This document shows positions 34,452 to 43,381 of a DNA stretch of 64,000 nt, in pieces. The position numbers and the translations under genes are program-made. The notes below the pieces were generated by a model. It saw only the letters and a list, made by a program, of their open reading frames with translations. It did not search any database and was not told the origin of the DNA. This DNA is from Paucihalobacter sp036825875. GTDB lineage: Bacteria > Bacteroidota > Bacteroidia > Flavobacteriales > Flavobacteriaceae. How positions within the stretch are numbered: the first letter of the stretch is position 1; each line of letters begins with the position of its first letter. The DNA is taken from the NCBI RefSeq assembly GCF_036825875.1, contig NZ_DAISXK010000012.1, forward strand, positions 6,166 through 70,165. The letters run 5' to 3'.

Positions 34452-35462
34452 TTACCATTTTATAATAACGCTTCCCCAAGTAAAGCCGCTACCAAAAGCG
34501 GCTAACACCACGGTATCTCCGGATTTTATCTTGCCCTGTTCCCAAGCCTCGGTTAAGGCAATTGGAATTGAAGCTGCGGTTGTATTACCGTATTTCATTA
34601 TATTATTAAAAACCTGGTCGTCATTCAACTTGAATTTTCTTTGAACAAATTGCGAAATACGCAAATTGGCCTGATGTGGAATGAGCATATCAATATCCTG
34701 TGGACCTAAATTATTTTTCTCCAAACCTTCCATAATTACTTCACTAAAACGAACCACCGCATTTTTAAACACGAATTGACCGTTCATATATGGATAATAA
34801 CTTTCGTCATCTGGATTATTTTCAGCCAAAATATCAGTTACCCAACGCGTTCCCATTCCAGGTGCTTTAACAACCAATTCTTCGGCAAACTCACCTTGGG
34901 AATGTAAATGGGTCGATAAAATACCTTTGGTTGTATCTACTTCTCTCGAGAGTACTGCTGCTCCTGCACCATCACCAAAAATAACCGAAACACCTCTACC
35001 TCTGGTAGATTTATCTAATCCAAGAGAGTGCAATTCACTACCAATTACTAACACGTTTTTGTACATGCCAGTTTTAATAAAATTATCAGCCACTGAAATG
35101 GCATATACAAAACCTGAACACTGATTTCTTATATCAATAGCGCCTACTGTTTTTATATCTAAATCGTGTTGTACTTGTACGCCTGGTCCGGGAAAATAAT
35201 AATCGGGACTTAAGGTTGCAAACACTATAAAATCAATATCATCTTTACTGATGCCGGCACGCTCAATCGCAATTTTGGCAGCCTTAACTCCCATAGATGC
35301 AGTCGTGTCTCCAGAGTTTTCTTTAATCCAACGTCGTTCTTTGATCCCAGTACGCTCTTGAATCCATTCGTCATTGGTATCCATTAATTTTGATAAGTCT
35401 TCATTTGTAACCACATTATCAGGCACGTAGTATCCTAATCCTGTTATTTTAGAATTGTACAT
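34452..35462 (-). CDS. fabH: 3-oxoacyl-ACP synthase III
   Basis: Condensing enzyme that starts fatty acid synthesis from acyl-CoA and malonyl-ACP. Catalytic Cys115 in NQCSGFVYA, His in IPHQANLRI and Asn in KYGNTTAASIP complete the triad; NDEWIQERTGI is the N-terminal signature. 336 residues, full length. There is no fab gene or plsX beside it here. It is a single-gene unit, divergent from htpG across a palindrome-rich 218-bp spacer. Confidence 0.95.
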   Translation of the reverse strand: MYNSKITGLGYYVPDNVVTNEDLSKLMDTNDEWIQERTGIKERRWIKENSGDTTASMGVKAAKIAIERAGISKDDIDFIVFATLSPDYYFPGPGVQVQHDLDIKTVGAIDIRNQCSGFVYAISVADNFIKTGMYKNVLVIGSELHSLGLDKSTRGRGVSVIFGDGAGAAVLSREVDTTKGILSTHLHSQGEFAEELVVKAPGMGTRWVTDILAENNPDDESYYPYMNGQFVFKNAVVRFSEVIMEGLEKNNLGPQDIDMLIPHQANLRISQFVQRKFKLNDDQVFNNIMKYGNTTAASIPIALTEAWEQGKIKSGDTVVLAAFGSGFTWGSVIIKW

Positions 35463-35530
35463 TGTAAGTTTTTTAAGTATTGCAATTTAACCATTTAACT
35501 ATATACAATATTTCAATTAAAATCGCATTC

Positions 35531-35595
35531 GTTATGCATGCATAACATCTTCAAGCTAACCTATGAAGTGTCAGTTTGTCACAATTACTATTGTG
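35531..35595 (+). promoter_or_regulatory. Palindrome and repeat cluster in the fabH-htpG spacer
   Basis: Three symmetric elements lie close together: a perfect 16-bp palindrome GTTATGCATGCATAAC (35531-35546), a direct repeat TGTCA-N3-TGTCA (35569-35581), and an inverted repeat CACAAT-N4-ATTGTG (35580-35595). A TTTG at 35575-35578, 18-bp spacer and TATTTTAT could be the htpG promoter. The arrangement suggests regulator binding, perhaps for heat-shock control of htpG. Confidence 0.4.
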
Positions 35596-35680
35596 GTATT
35601 TTATTTGCCTAAGTTATTTGGCTGACTTAAATGAAAAAAAACAGCATAATTTCTTACAAACATCATAAAACAAAATAATC

Positions 35681-37564
35681 ATGACAAAAGGAACCATTAA
35701 TGTATCAGTAGAAAACATTTTTCCGCTAATTAAAAAATTCCTCTACAGCGACCACGAGATTTTTCTAAGAGAATTGGTGAGTAACGCCACCGATGCTACT
35801 CTAAAACTGAAACACCTTACCAACATTGGTGAAGCTAAAGTAGAATACGGCAGTCCGAAAATTGAAATCAAAGTTGACAAAGACAACAAAAAAATTCACG
35901 TAATCGACCAAGGTTTAGGTATGACAACCGAAGAGGTGCAAAAGTACATCAACGAAGTTGCTTTTTCTGGCGCAGAAGAATTTATCGATAAATACAAAGA
36001 CAAGGTAGATGATCCAGGAATTATTGGTCATTTTGGTCTTGGTTTTTACTCAGCCTTTATGGTAGCAGAAAAGGTTGAAATTATTACCAAATCTTACAAA
36101 GACGAACCTGCAGCACATTGGATTTGCGACGGTTCGCCTAACTTTACCATAGAACCTTCAGATAAAACTGAAAGAGGTACAGAAATCATTCTTCATATTG
36201 CTGAAGATTCTACCGAATTTCTTGAAGATTCACGCATTAGAACGCTTTTGTTGAAATACAACAAGTTTATGCCAATTCCAATTAAATTCGGAACCAAAGA
36301 AGAAACTTTACCGCTACCTGAAGATGCTAAAAAAGATGCCAAACCAGAGAAAGTAAGGGTTGATAATATCATTAACAATCCAAACCCTGCTTGGACTAAA
36401 CAACCAACAGATTTAAAAGATGAAGACTACAAATCTTTTTATCGTGAGTTGTATCCAATGCAGTTCGAAGAACCTTTATTCAACATTCATTTAAATGTTG
36501 ACTATCCGTTTAATCTTACCGGAATTTTGTATTTCCCTAAGATGACGAATGATTTAAATATTCAAAAGGATAAAATTCAACTGTACCAAAATCAGGTTTT
36601 TGTAACCGACAATGTTGAAGGTATTGTGCCCGAATTTTTAACCATGTTACGCGGTGTTATTGATTCACCGGACATTCCATTGAACGTTTCGCGTTCCTAT
36701 CTACAAGCTGATAGTAGTGTTAAAAAAATAGCGTCTTATATCACCAGAAAAGTAGCGGATAAACTAAAATCACTCTTTACTGAGAACCGCGAAGATTTTG
36801 AGAAAAAATGGAATGATATTAAAGTAGTGATCGAATATGGGATGCTTTCTGAAGAAAAATTCTTCGAAAAAGCTGAGGCCTTTGCCTTATATCCGACGGT
36901 TGACGGCAGCTACTTCACTTACGAAGAACTCTTCAATAAAATAAAAGCCAAACAAACCGATAAGGATGATAAATTGGTGATTCTATATGCTTCAAACACC
37001 GATGCACAACACAGCTACATTGAAGCAGCAAAAGATAAAGGTTATGAAGTATTGTTACTAGATTCTCCTATTGTGAGCCATTTAATGCAAAAACTGGAAA
37101 CCAGTAAAGAAAATGTAAGTTTTGCACGTGTTGATGCCGATCATATTGATAATCTTATCAAAAAAGATGACACCAAAATTTCAAAACTTTCAGATGAAGA
37201 AAAAGCCACTTTAGACGAATTGTTAAAAGAAACCATTCCTTCTGAAAAATTCATGGTGCAATTAGAACCGATGGATAGCAATGCCGCACCATTTATCATT
37301 ACCCAACCAGAATTTATGCGCCGTATGAAAGAGATGCAAGCCACTGGTGGCGGTATGTTTGGTATGGGTAATATGCCAGAAATGTACAATTTGGTGGTCA
37401 ATACCAACTCAGCACTTGTTGGCGAAATTCTCAATACCAAAACCAAAAAGAAACAAGAGCGCTTAATTAGTCAAAGTTTAGATTTGGCCAGATTGTCGCA
37501 AGGATTATTGAAAGGTAAAGAACTCTCCGATTTTATAAAACGCAGTTACGAGATGATTAAATAA
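35681..37564 (+). CDS. htpG: Molecular chaperone HtpG (Hsp90)
   Basis: ATP-dependent cytosolic chaperone. The GHKL ATPase motifs are present: LRELVSNATDA, DQGLGMT and GHFGLGFYSAFM. A short charged insert (PLPEDAKKDAKPEK, around residues 208-221) follows the ATPase domain. The middle domain carries NVSRSYLQ with the catalytic-loop Arg. 627 residues, normal length, ending with a Met-rich segment (RRMKEMQATGGGMFGMGNMP) before the dimer helix. Regulated probably from the 35531-35680 region. Confidence 0.97.
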   Translation: MTKGTINVSVENIFPLIKKFLYSDHEIFLRELVSNATDATLKLKHLTNIGEAKVEYGSPKIEIKVDKDNKKIHVIDQGLGMTTEEVQKYINEVAFSGAEEFIDKYKDKVDDPGIIGHFGLGFYSAFMVAEKVEIITKSYKDEPAAHWICDGSPNFTIEPSDKTERGTEIILHIAEDSTEFLEDSRIRTLLLKYNKFMPIPIKFGTKEETLPLPEDAKKDAKPEKVRVDNIINNPNPAWTKQPTDLKDEDYKSFYRELYPMQFEEPLFNIHLNVDYPFNLTGILYFPKMTNDLNIQKDKIQLYQNQVFVTDNVEGIVPEFLTMLRGVIDSPDIPLNVSRSYLQADSSVKKIASYITRKVADKLKSLFTENREDFEKKWNDIKVVIEYGMLSEEKFFEKAEAFALYPTVDGSYFTYEELFNKIKAKQTDKDDKLVILYASNTDAQHSYIEAAKDKGYEVLLLDSPIVSHLMQKLETSKENVSFARVDADHIDNLIKKDDTKISKLSDEEKATLDELLKETIPSEKFMVQLEPMDSNAAPFIITQPEFMRRMKEMQATGGGMFGMGNMPEMYNLVVNTNSALVGEILNTKTKKKQERLISQSLDLARLSQGLLKGKELSDFIKRSYEMIK

Positions 37565-37590
37565 GTAATAGAAATTCTCATAAATATCAA

Positions 37591-37624
37591 AACCAATCAG
37601 TTATTTTACTGGTTGGTTTTTTTG
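37591..37624 (+). terminator. Intrinsic terminator of htpG
   Basis: AACCAATCAGT (37591-37601) and ACTGGTTGGTT (37608-37618) pair over 11 bp with one T-G wobble and a 6-nt loop, followed by a T-run. 27 bp past the htpG stop. Confidence 0.82.
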
Positions 37625-37656
37625 TACATTTGAAATAGAACGGAGAGCGACCTATT

Positions 37657-37980
37657 ATGGATACTTCAAACATAAAAGAAATTATAGCCCAAGAAATTGA
37701 AAAAACTGAGGCGCAAATCAAATCCTATCAAGAACTCACAAAACCCGTAGCGCCCGATGCAGCAATTGGCAGGGTGTCGCGTATAGATCATATTAACAAC
37801 AAAAGTGTTATTGAATCGGCTTTACAACAAGCAGAAGAAAAACTTCGCAAATTAAACAACGCTCTATCGAATGTTGAAAGTCCGGATTTTGGAATGTGCC
37901 TAAAATGTAAACAGCAAATACCTTTGGGCCGAATTTTAATAAGACCCGAGAGTGCATATTGTGTGCAATGCGCGACTTAA
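37657..37980 (+). CDS. DksA/TraR-type zinc finger protein
   Basis: A 107-residue regulator. A helical, coiled-coil-like first part (1-75) precedes a four-Cys zinc finger: Cys81 and Cys84 in MCLKCKQQIPLGRI, Cys102 and Cys105 at the very end. DksA-type proteins insert into RNA polymerase with ppGpp to tune transcription. It lacks the acidic DxxDxA tip motif in clear form, so a TraR-like or altered activity is possible. Separate unit 92 bp after htpG. Confidence 0.85.
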   Translation: MDTSNIKEIIAQEIEKTEAQIKSYQELTKPVAPDAAIGRVSRIDHINNKSVIESALQQAEEKLRKLNNALSNVESPDFGMCLKCKQQIPLGRILIRPESAYCVQCAT

Positions 37981-38104
37981 ACAGAAAGACATTCGGTACT
38001 TGAATTTAATCAGTAACTTCCATTTTTGATCTATCTCACTTATCATTTTGATTATCATTCCCTTTTTCGTAATTTCATCGATGTTTAATTTAAAGAAATG
38101 AATT

Positions 38105-38350
38105 ATGGGTAAAGGAGATAAAAAAACAAGAAGAGGTAAAATTAATCGCGGTAGTTACGGCGTATTAAGACCGAGACAAAAAGCAACAACCGAAGTTGTA
38201 TCAGTAAAAAAACCAAAACCTAAAGTTGAACCAAAACTAGAGGAAGTAACAAAAAAGACAACAACAAAAGCAGCGACAGCAAAAACGAAAACCGCCGCTA
38301 CTATCAAGAAAAAAACCACGGCTAAAAAAACCGTGGCTGCAGACAAATAA
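38105..38350 (+). CDS. 30S ribosomal protein THX (bTHX) with basic tail
   Basis: The first 25 residues, MGKGDKKTRRGKINRGSYGV, match the small-subunit protein bTHX first seen in Thermus, where the protein is about 26 residues. Here about 55 more residues follow, almost only Lys, Thr, Ala, Val and Pro (for example TTTKAATAKTKTAATIKKK), similar to histone H1-like or ribosomal tails. The function of the tail is unknown. Followed by a strong bidirectional terminator. Confidence 0.85.
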   Translation: MGKGDKKTRRGKINRGSYGVLRPRQKATTEVVSVKKPKPKVEPKLEEVTKKTTTKAATAKTKTAATIKKKTTAKKTVAADK

Positions 38351-38372
38351 AATTTTAATCTATTTTGATAAG

Positions 38373-38408
38373 AAAGCGATTCTTTAAGAAAGAGTCGCTT
38401 TTTTTATC
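38373..38408 (+). terminator. Bidirectional terminator between bTHX and yaaA
   Basis: Two 13-nt arms, 38373-38385 (AAAGCGATTCTTT) and 38389-38401, with one T-G wobble, a 3-nt loop and a run of T. It ends bTHX and overlaps the end of the convergent yaaA gene. Confidence 0.82.
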
Positions 38409-39162
38409 TGGTAAAAACTAAATTATTGCCTTCGGATAAGTTAGTATCGAAAGCATAGTTTTCCAAATCGAAGGCTTTTATTCCATCTAAGTCATTAATC
38501 GAGTTGTCAATTATAAACCGTGCCATTAAACCTCTTGCATATTTGGCAAAAAAACCAATGGTCTTGTACTGGCCGTTTTTAAACTCTTTAAAATCGACTT
38601 GAATCAAATTTCCTTTTAAGGATTTGACATCTATAGCTTTGAAGTATTCGTTACTGGCAAGGTTAAGTAAAATTTCATCTTCCTCCATTTCGCTGTTTAA
38701 TGCGTCAGTGATTTTTACTTTCCAAAAATCATAAAGATTCTTGTTTTTACCCACTGGAAATTTGGTACCCATTTCTAATCTGTAGGGCATTATTAAATCG
38801 AAAGGCTTTAGCAGTCCATATAACCCTGATAAAATTCTAACAGTGTTTTGGGTGTTTTCTAGTTTATTCTCTGAGATAGTATAAGCATCTAAGCCACGAT
38901 AAACATCGCCATTAAAAGCGTAAATGGCTTGTCTGGCTTCATTCTCAGGAAACGGTAACTGCCAATCTTGATTGCGTTGGTAGTTCAGTTCGCTTAAATC
39001 GGTGGAAATATTCATCAATTGCCCAAGCTTTTTAACCGATTGCTTTTTTAATAACTTATTTATCCGCTCTGATTCGGTGAGAAACAAGGCTTGTGTGGTA
39101 CGATGGGTTGGCAACTTGCTTTCAAAATCTAAAGATTTCGCAGGTGATAAAACTAATTTCAT
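38404..39162 (-). CDS. yaaA: Peroxide stress protein YaaA (DUF328)
   Basis: A 252-residue YaaA family protein; in E. coli it lowers intracellular iron and protects DNA under peroxide. Visible family features: LVLSPAKSLDFES at the N-terminus, GDVYRGLDAYTI, LSGLYGLLKPFDLIMPYRLEMG and the FFAKYARGLMARFII run that forms the DNA-binding helix-hairpin-helix-like part. Length is as expected. Single gene, convergent with bTHX. Confidence 0.94.
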   Translation of the reverse strand: MKLVLSPAKSLDFESKLPTHRTTQALFLTESERINKLLKKQSVKKLGQLMNISTDLSELNYQRNQDWQLPFPENEARQAIYAFNGDVYRGLDAYTISENKLENTQNTVRILSGLYGLLKPFDLIMPYRLEMGTKFPVGKNKNLYDFWKVKITDALNSEMEEDEILLNLASNEYFKAIDVKSLKGNLIQVDFKEFKNGQYKTIGFFAKYARGLMARFIIDNSINDLDGIKAFDLENYAFDTNLSEGNNLVFTR

Positions 39163-39255
39163 AATGTACTTTTTAATAAAATATAAAAATATGATTAAAT
39201 GCTTCTGAAATCAACCTTTAGGCAAATCAAAATTCAATAGTGATATAGACTAGAT

Positions 39256-40299
39256 TTATAATAATTCCTGGTGTTTTGCATAATCGCGCCATTTACTTAT
39301 ACATTCCTGCATATCTTCAGGAATAGCACATTCAAACAGCATAAATTTTTGTGAAACAGGATGTATAAACCCCAATGTTTTGGCATGCAGTGCTTGTCTG
39401 GGTAAAATTTTAAAACAATTATCTACATACTGTTTGTACTTGGTAAAGGTTGTTCCTTTCAAAATGGCATCACCACCATATCTTGAATCGTTAAACAAGG
39501 TATGACCAATATGTTTCATATGCACGCGGATTTGATGCGTACGCCCAGTTTCTAATTTGCAAGATAGCAAGGTAGTATAACCAAATCGTTCTAAAACTTT
39601 ATAATGTGTAACTGCTGGTTTTCCTTTTATGGCTTCATCACCTTCATAAACTGTGTTTTGTAATCTATTTTTGGGATGTCTGCCAATATGACCTTCAACC
39701 GTGCCTTCGTCTTCTTCTACATGACCCCAAACCAATGCGACGTATTCACGTTCACTGGATTTATCAAAAAATTGCTTAGAAAGATGTGCCATGGTAGTTT
39801 CAGTTTTCGCAACTACCAATAAACCGCTGGTATCTTTATCAATTCGATGAACCAAACCTGGACGATTGCTACTATTATTAGGCAAATTTTCGAAGTGATA
39901 AATAAGCGCATTTATCAAAGTTCCCGAATAATTACCATGACCCGGATGCACTACCATACCTGCTGGTTTGTTGATAACCAACAAATATTCGTCTTCGTAA
40001 ACGATATCTAACGGAATGTTTTCGGGCGTTAGTAAATACTCATACGGTGGGTGCTGAAATAGCACTCTAATTTTGTCGTAAGGCTTAACTTTATAATTTG
40101 ATTTTACAGGTGTGTCGTTTACATAAATACTACCTTCCTTTGCAGCCGTTTGAATTTTATTACGGGTGGCGTTTTCAACAAAATTCATTAAATATTTGTC
40201 TATTCTTAGCGGATTTTGTCCTTTCTCGACCGTAAATGCGTAATGTTCATATAATTCGTCGTCGTCCTGTTCTTCTGGGGTTTGAGCTTCTTCTAACAT
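39256..40299 (-). CDS. rluD: RluD-type 23S rRNA pseudouridine synthase
   Basis: An S4 domain (RIDKYLMNFVENATRNKIQ, residues 32-60) followed by the synthase domain; the catalytic Asp156 is in RPGLVHRIDKDTSGLL. HPGHGNYSGTLINAL, GRHPKNR and TGRTHQIRVHMKHIGH are further motifs. 347 residues. It is 3 bp after the PASTA gene and coupled to it. The RluA/C/D subtype is inferred from the RluD-like layout and could be wrong. Confidence 0.93.
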   Translation of the reverse strand: MLEEAQTPEEQDDDELYEHYAFTVEKGQNPLRIDKYLMNFVENATRNKIQTAAKEGSIYVNDTPVKSNYKVKPYDKIRVLFQHPPYEYLLTPENIPLDIVYEDEYLLVINKPAGMVVHPGHGNYSGTLINALIYHFENLPNNSSNRPGLVHRIDKDTSGLLVVAKTETTMAHLSKQFFDKSSEREYVALVWGHVEEDEGTVEGHIGRHPKNRLQNTVYEGDEAIKGKPAVTHYKVLERFGYTTLLSCKLETGRTHQIRVHMKHIGHTLFNDSRYGGDAILKGTTFTKYKQYVDNCFKILPRQALHAKTLGFIHPVSQKFMLFECAIPEDMQECISKWRDYAKHQELL

Positions 40300-40302
40300 G
40301 GT

Positions 40303-40914
40303 TTAATTTTCTTGAGAAAAGGTTTCAGACTCGGTTTCAATTTCTTCTTCGTCACTGCTCCCAGGTCGTTTTCCGTTACCCAATACCAAATCAATTTTGG
40401 AAGTTAATGGCAATACATCACCATCTCTAAGCTTGGTGCCTTTATAAGACATTTCTAAAACTTCATCTTTGCCAATATCATTTATGTAGATGATGTTTCC
40501 AATTTCAAACCCAACCGACTCTAATGTTGGTTTTGCCTGACGAAATGTGCGTCGAACGACATCTGGAACCTGAACCTTTCTGTATCCAGAAGGATTCAGA
40601 ATTAAATAAATCTTTCGGTCTTCTTTTACAGATTCGCCAGCTAATGGATATTGTTCAATGACTGCAAATTTTGGATAATTCGGATTATAATTAGCCGAAT
40701 CTTGAATTTCCATGCGCAATTTTAAATCCTTTAATTCAATATTAACGGTTGCCAAAGATTTTCCTTTAAGGTTCGGAACCTGAATAAATTCGCCGTGATT
40801 AGTCGTGACTTTAAGCCAAGAAAGTATCAAAAATGCTAAAACTATAGTGGCGACAATTGCTAAAATTATGTGTTTTAAAAAAACCTTACTGCCTAAAAAT
40901 TTAATAATACTCAT
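40303..40914 (-). CDS. PASTA-domain membrane protein
   Basis: A 203-residue protein with an N-terminal anchor (HIILAIVATIVLAFLILSWL) and two or three PASTA repeats: FIQVPNLKGKSLATVNIEL, VQVPDVVRRTFRQAKPTLE and a third weaker unit at the C-terminus (IGNIIYINDIG ... SKIDLVLGNG). PASTA domains bind muropeptides or lipid II. No kinase domain is attached, unlike in Firmicutes. It sits between rluD and divergent ddl, which fits a cell-wall role. Confidence 0.88.
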   Translation of the reverse strand: MSIIKFLGSKVFLKHIILAIVATIVLAFLILSWLKVTTNHGEFIQVPNLKGKSLATVNIELKDLKLRMEIQDSANYNPNYPKFAVIEQYPLAGESVKEDRKIYLILNPSGYRKVQVPDVVRRTFRQAKPTLESVGFEIGNIIYINDIGKDEVLEMSYKGTKLRDGDVLPLTSKIDLVLGNGKRPGSSDEEEIETESETFSQEN

Positions 40915-41141
40915 GAATGTAAATCTATCTGAAAGGGGAATTTATAATTAGTTGTAAATATAAACATAAGCTTTTAAAAACGTCATATTGTGCTTTTGAA
41001 TTGTTCTGAATTAAAAAAACGACCCGTATTATCTTAAAATTCCATTAATAATAATACCTTAGCTTTTATGGAGTATAGTTACGTTTTTAATGACTGAATA
41101 GACGTGCTTCATATTAATAAATTCATAGTTTTCTTTTCAAT

Positions 41142-42128
41142 ATGATAAAAAATATTGCCATTATTATGGGAGGCTACTCTAGCGAATACGAAATTTCGCT
41201 TAAAAGTGGCAACGTGGTGTATGAAATGCTTAATCCAAATAAATTTAAAGCATTCCGAATTCATATATTTAAAAATAAATGGGTGTATGTTGATGATCAA
41301 AATGTCGAGCATCCTGTAAATAAGGATGATTTTAGCATTATAGAAAATCAAACAAAAATTCAGTTCCACGCTGTTTTTAATGCCATTCACGGCGCACCTG
41401 GCGAAAATGGATTTATGCAAGCCTATTTTGAATTGCTTAACATTCCGCATACCAGCTGCAACATGTATCAGGCTGCACTCACTTTTAATAAAAGAGATTG
41501 CTTGAGTGTGCTAAAACCTTATGGCATAAAAATGGCCGAAAGTTATTACCTGAATTTAGGCGATGTTGTAGACGTAAACACCATTGTAAATACCGTTGGA
41601 TTGCCCTGTTTTGTGAAGGCAAATAAAGCTGGAAGTAGTTTCGGAATTACAAAAGTTTACAAGCCAGAAGAAATACAAAACGCCATTGATGTCGCTTTTA
41701 AAGAAGACGACGAAATTATTATTGAATCGTTTCTGGACGGTGTTGAAGTCTCGGTTGGTGTGATTACTTATAAAGGTAAAATTATGGTATTGCCGATAAC
41801 ACAAATTATTAGTGATAACGATTTTTTTGATTATAAAGCAAAATATCTCGGACAATCTAAAGAAATAACACCAGCGCAAATACCTGAACATTTAGCCGAA
41901 CGCGTACGTGCTGTAGCAAAAAAAGTATATGAAGTACTTCAATTAAAAGGCTTTAGCAGAAGCGAATACATATTTAAAAACGGCGAACCTCATTTACTAG
42001 AAGTGAATACCGTACCCGGTTTAACCAAAGCAAGTATTTTACCGCAACAAGCAGCAGCAGCCGGTATTAGTCTTGAAGCTTTATTTGAAAACGCTATTGA
42101 TGAATGCTTGAGACAAAAAAGTCAATAA
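41142..42128 (+). CDS. ddl: D-alanine--D-alanine ligase
   Basis: ATP-grasp ligase that makes the D-Ala-D-Ala end of peptidoglycan. NIAIIMGGYSSEYEISLKSG opens the protein, ATP-binding VKANKAGSSFGITKV follows, IIIESFLDGVEVSVGVI carries the conserved Glu, and LEVNTVPGLTKASILPQQ is the metal-binding and catalytic end. 328 residues. The tyrosine of the sensitive-type site is not obvious in this quick reading. It is followed by coaD 54 bp later. Confidence 0.96.
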   Translation: MIKNIAIIMGGYSSEYEISLKSGNVVYEMLNPNKFKAFRIHIFKNKWVYVDDQNVEHPVNKDDFSIIENQTKIQFHAVFNAIHGAPGENGFMQAYFELLNIPHTSCNMYQAALTFNKRDCLSVLKPYGIKMAESYYLNLGDVVDVNTIVNTVGLPCFVKANKAGSSFGITKVYKPEEIQNAIDVAFKEDDEIIIESFLDGVEVSVGVITYKGKIMVLPITQIISDNDFFDYKAKYLGQSKEITPAQIPEHLAERVRAVAKKVYEVLQLKGFSRSEYIFKNGEPHLLEVNTVPGLTKASILPQQAAAAGISLEALFENAIDECLRQKSQ

Positions 42129-42148
42129 TCATAACCGTTATTAATTAT

Positions 42149-42156
42149 TATCTTTG
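42149..42156 (+). promoter_or_regulatory. Probable -7 element for coaD
   Basis: TATCTTTG matches TAnnTTTG, 26 bp before the coaD ATG, directly after the ddl stop. No clear -33. Confidence 0.38.
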
Positions 42157-42182
42157 AAAAACATTACTTTAACCTGAAACAA

Positions 42183-42641
42183 ATGAGACGCGCACTATTT
42201 CCTGGATCTTTCGACCCGATAACACTAGGTCATTACGACATTATTTTGCGCGGTGTGCATTTATTTGATGAAGTTGTGGTCGCCATAGGAATTAATGCTG
42301 AAAAAAAATACATGTTTTCCTTAGAAAAAAGAAAACAATTTGTAGAAGAAGCTTTTAAAAACGAACCAAAAGTAAAAGTGGTTACTTATAAAGGTCTAAC
42401 CATAGATTTTTGCAAAAAAATTGATGCTCAATTTATATTACGTGGCTTGCGAAACCCGGCCGATTTTGAATTTGAAAAAGCAATTGCCCATACCAACAGA
42501 AAACTTTCCAAAATTGAAACTGTGTTTTTGTTAACAGCCGCAAGAACATCCTATATCTCATCTTCCATTGTGCGCGATGTTATAAGAAATAATGGTGATT
42601 TCACGGTTTTGGTGCCAGATAGTGTGAAGGTAGCTAAATAA
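42183..42641 (+). CDS. coaD: Pantetheine-phosphate adenylyltransferase
   Basis: Adenylyl transfer from ATP to 4'-phosphopantetheine, giving dephospho-CoA. Nucleotidyltransferase signature GSFDPITLGHYDII with His17 of the HxGH motif (TLGHYD here), a C-terminal region LTAARTSYISSSIVRDV with the ISSS/SR motif. 152 residues is normal. It lies behind ddl on the plus strand. Confidence 0.97.
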   Translation: MRRALFPGSFDPITLGHYDIILRGVHLFDEVVVAIGINAEKKYMFSLEKRKQFVEEAFKNEPKVKVVTYKGLTIDFCKKIDAQFILRGLRNPADFEFEKAIAHTNRKLSKIETVFLLTAARTSYISSSIVRDVIRNNGDFTVLVPDSVKVAK

Positions 42642-42665
42642 ATATAAGTCATCATAACACAATCA

Positions 42666-43316
42666 CTAAATCAAGTTGTTTTTTTTAGCTTTTTGCACGG
42701 CTTCTAATTTATTATGAACTTGAAGCTTTTTATAGATATTTTCAATATGCTTTCTAACCGTAGATGGCGATACAAACAAGTTTTCTGCAATATTTACATA
42801 ATTTAATCCTTTTGCCAACTGTTCCAACACATCAATTTCACGATTGGTAAGTTTTAAGTCTTCTTGATCTTTTTGATGTTCTATGGAGGCTGGATTTCTC
42901 AATAATTTTAAAGTTTTCAAAGCGATTGAAGGATTCATCGCAGCACCGCCATTCAGGGTTTCTAATATGCCATTATACAAGTCTTGTGGTTTAATTTCTT
43001 TCAATAAATAGCCATCGGCACCAGCTTTTATGGCGTTAAAAATGTTTTCGTCATTATCAAAAACCGTAAGCATCACGACCTTTATTTGCGGGTACTTTGT
43101 TTTGATGATTTCGGTGGTTTCAATGCCATTCAAAACGGGCATTTCAATATCCACAAGAATTAAATCTACATTGTGATTGTCATTTAATTGCTGCAGCAAT
43201 TCAGAGCCATTCATGGCAATAAATTTTATTTCAATAGCATCAAAAAAAGATAGTTTTTCCTGAATAGCCTTTATCAAGAAACTATTGTCGTCAACAATTC
43301 CAATTTTAACTTTCAT
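42666..43316 (-). CDS. NarL/FixJ-family response regulator
   Basis: A 216-residue response regulator. The ATG at 43316 gives MKVKIGIVDDNSFL, the receiver start; an upstream ATG at 43337 would add only seven residues. Phospho-acceptor Asp56 is in LILVDIEMPVLNG, the signalling Thr and Lys in VVMLTVFD and YLLKEIKPQDL. The C-terminal LuxR-type HTH reads LTNREIDVLEQLAKGLNYVNI. Its kinase is the next gene upstream (66 bp), forming a two-component system of unknown signal. Confidence 0.93.
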   Translation of the reverse strand: MKVKIGIVDDNSFLIKAIQEKLSFFDAIEIKFIAMNGSELLQQLNDNHNVDLILVDIEMPVLNGIETTEIIKTKYPQIKVVMLTVFDNDENIFNAIKAGADGYLLKEIKPQDLYNGILETLNGGAAMNPSIALKTLKLLRNPASIEHQKDQEDLKLTNREIDVLEQLAKGLNYVNIAENLFVSPSTVRKHIENIYKKLQVHNKLEAVQKAKKNNLI

Positions 43317-43381
43317 AAGCTTATAATTATACAGCAATTTAACCGAATATATTCAATGATAACATACGCTATTTGCCGTAT

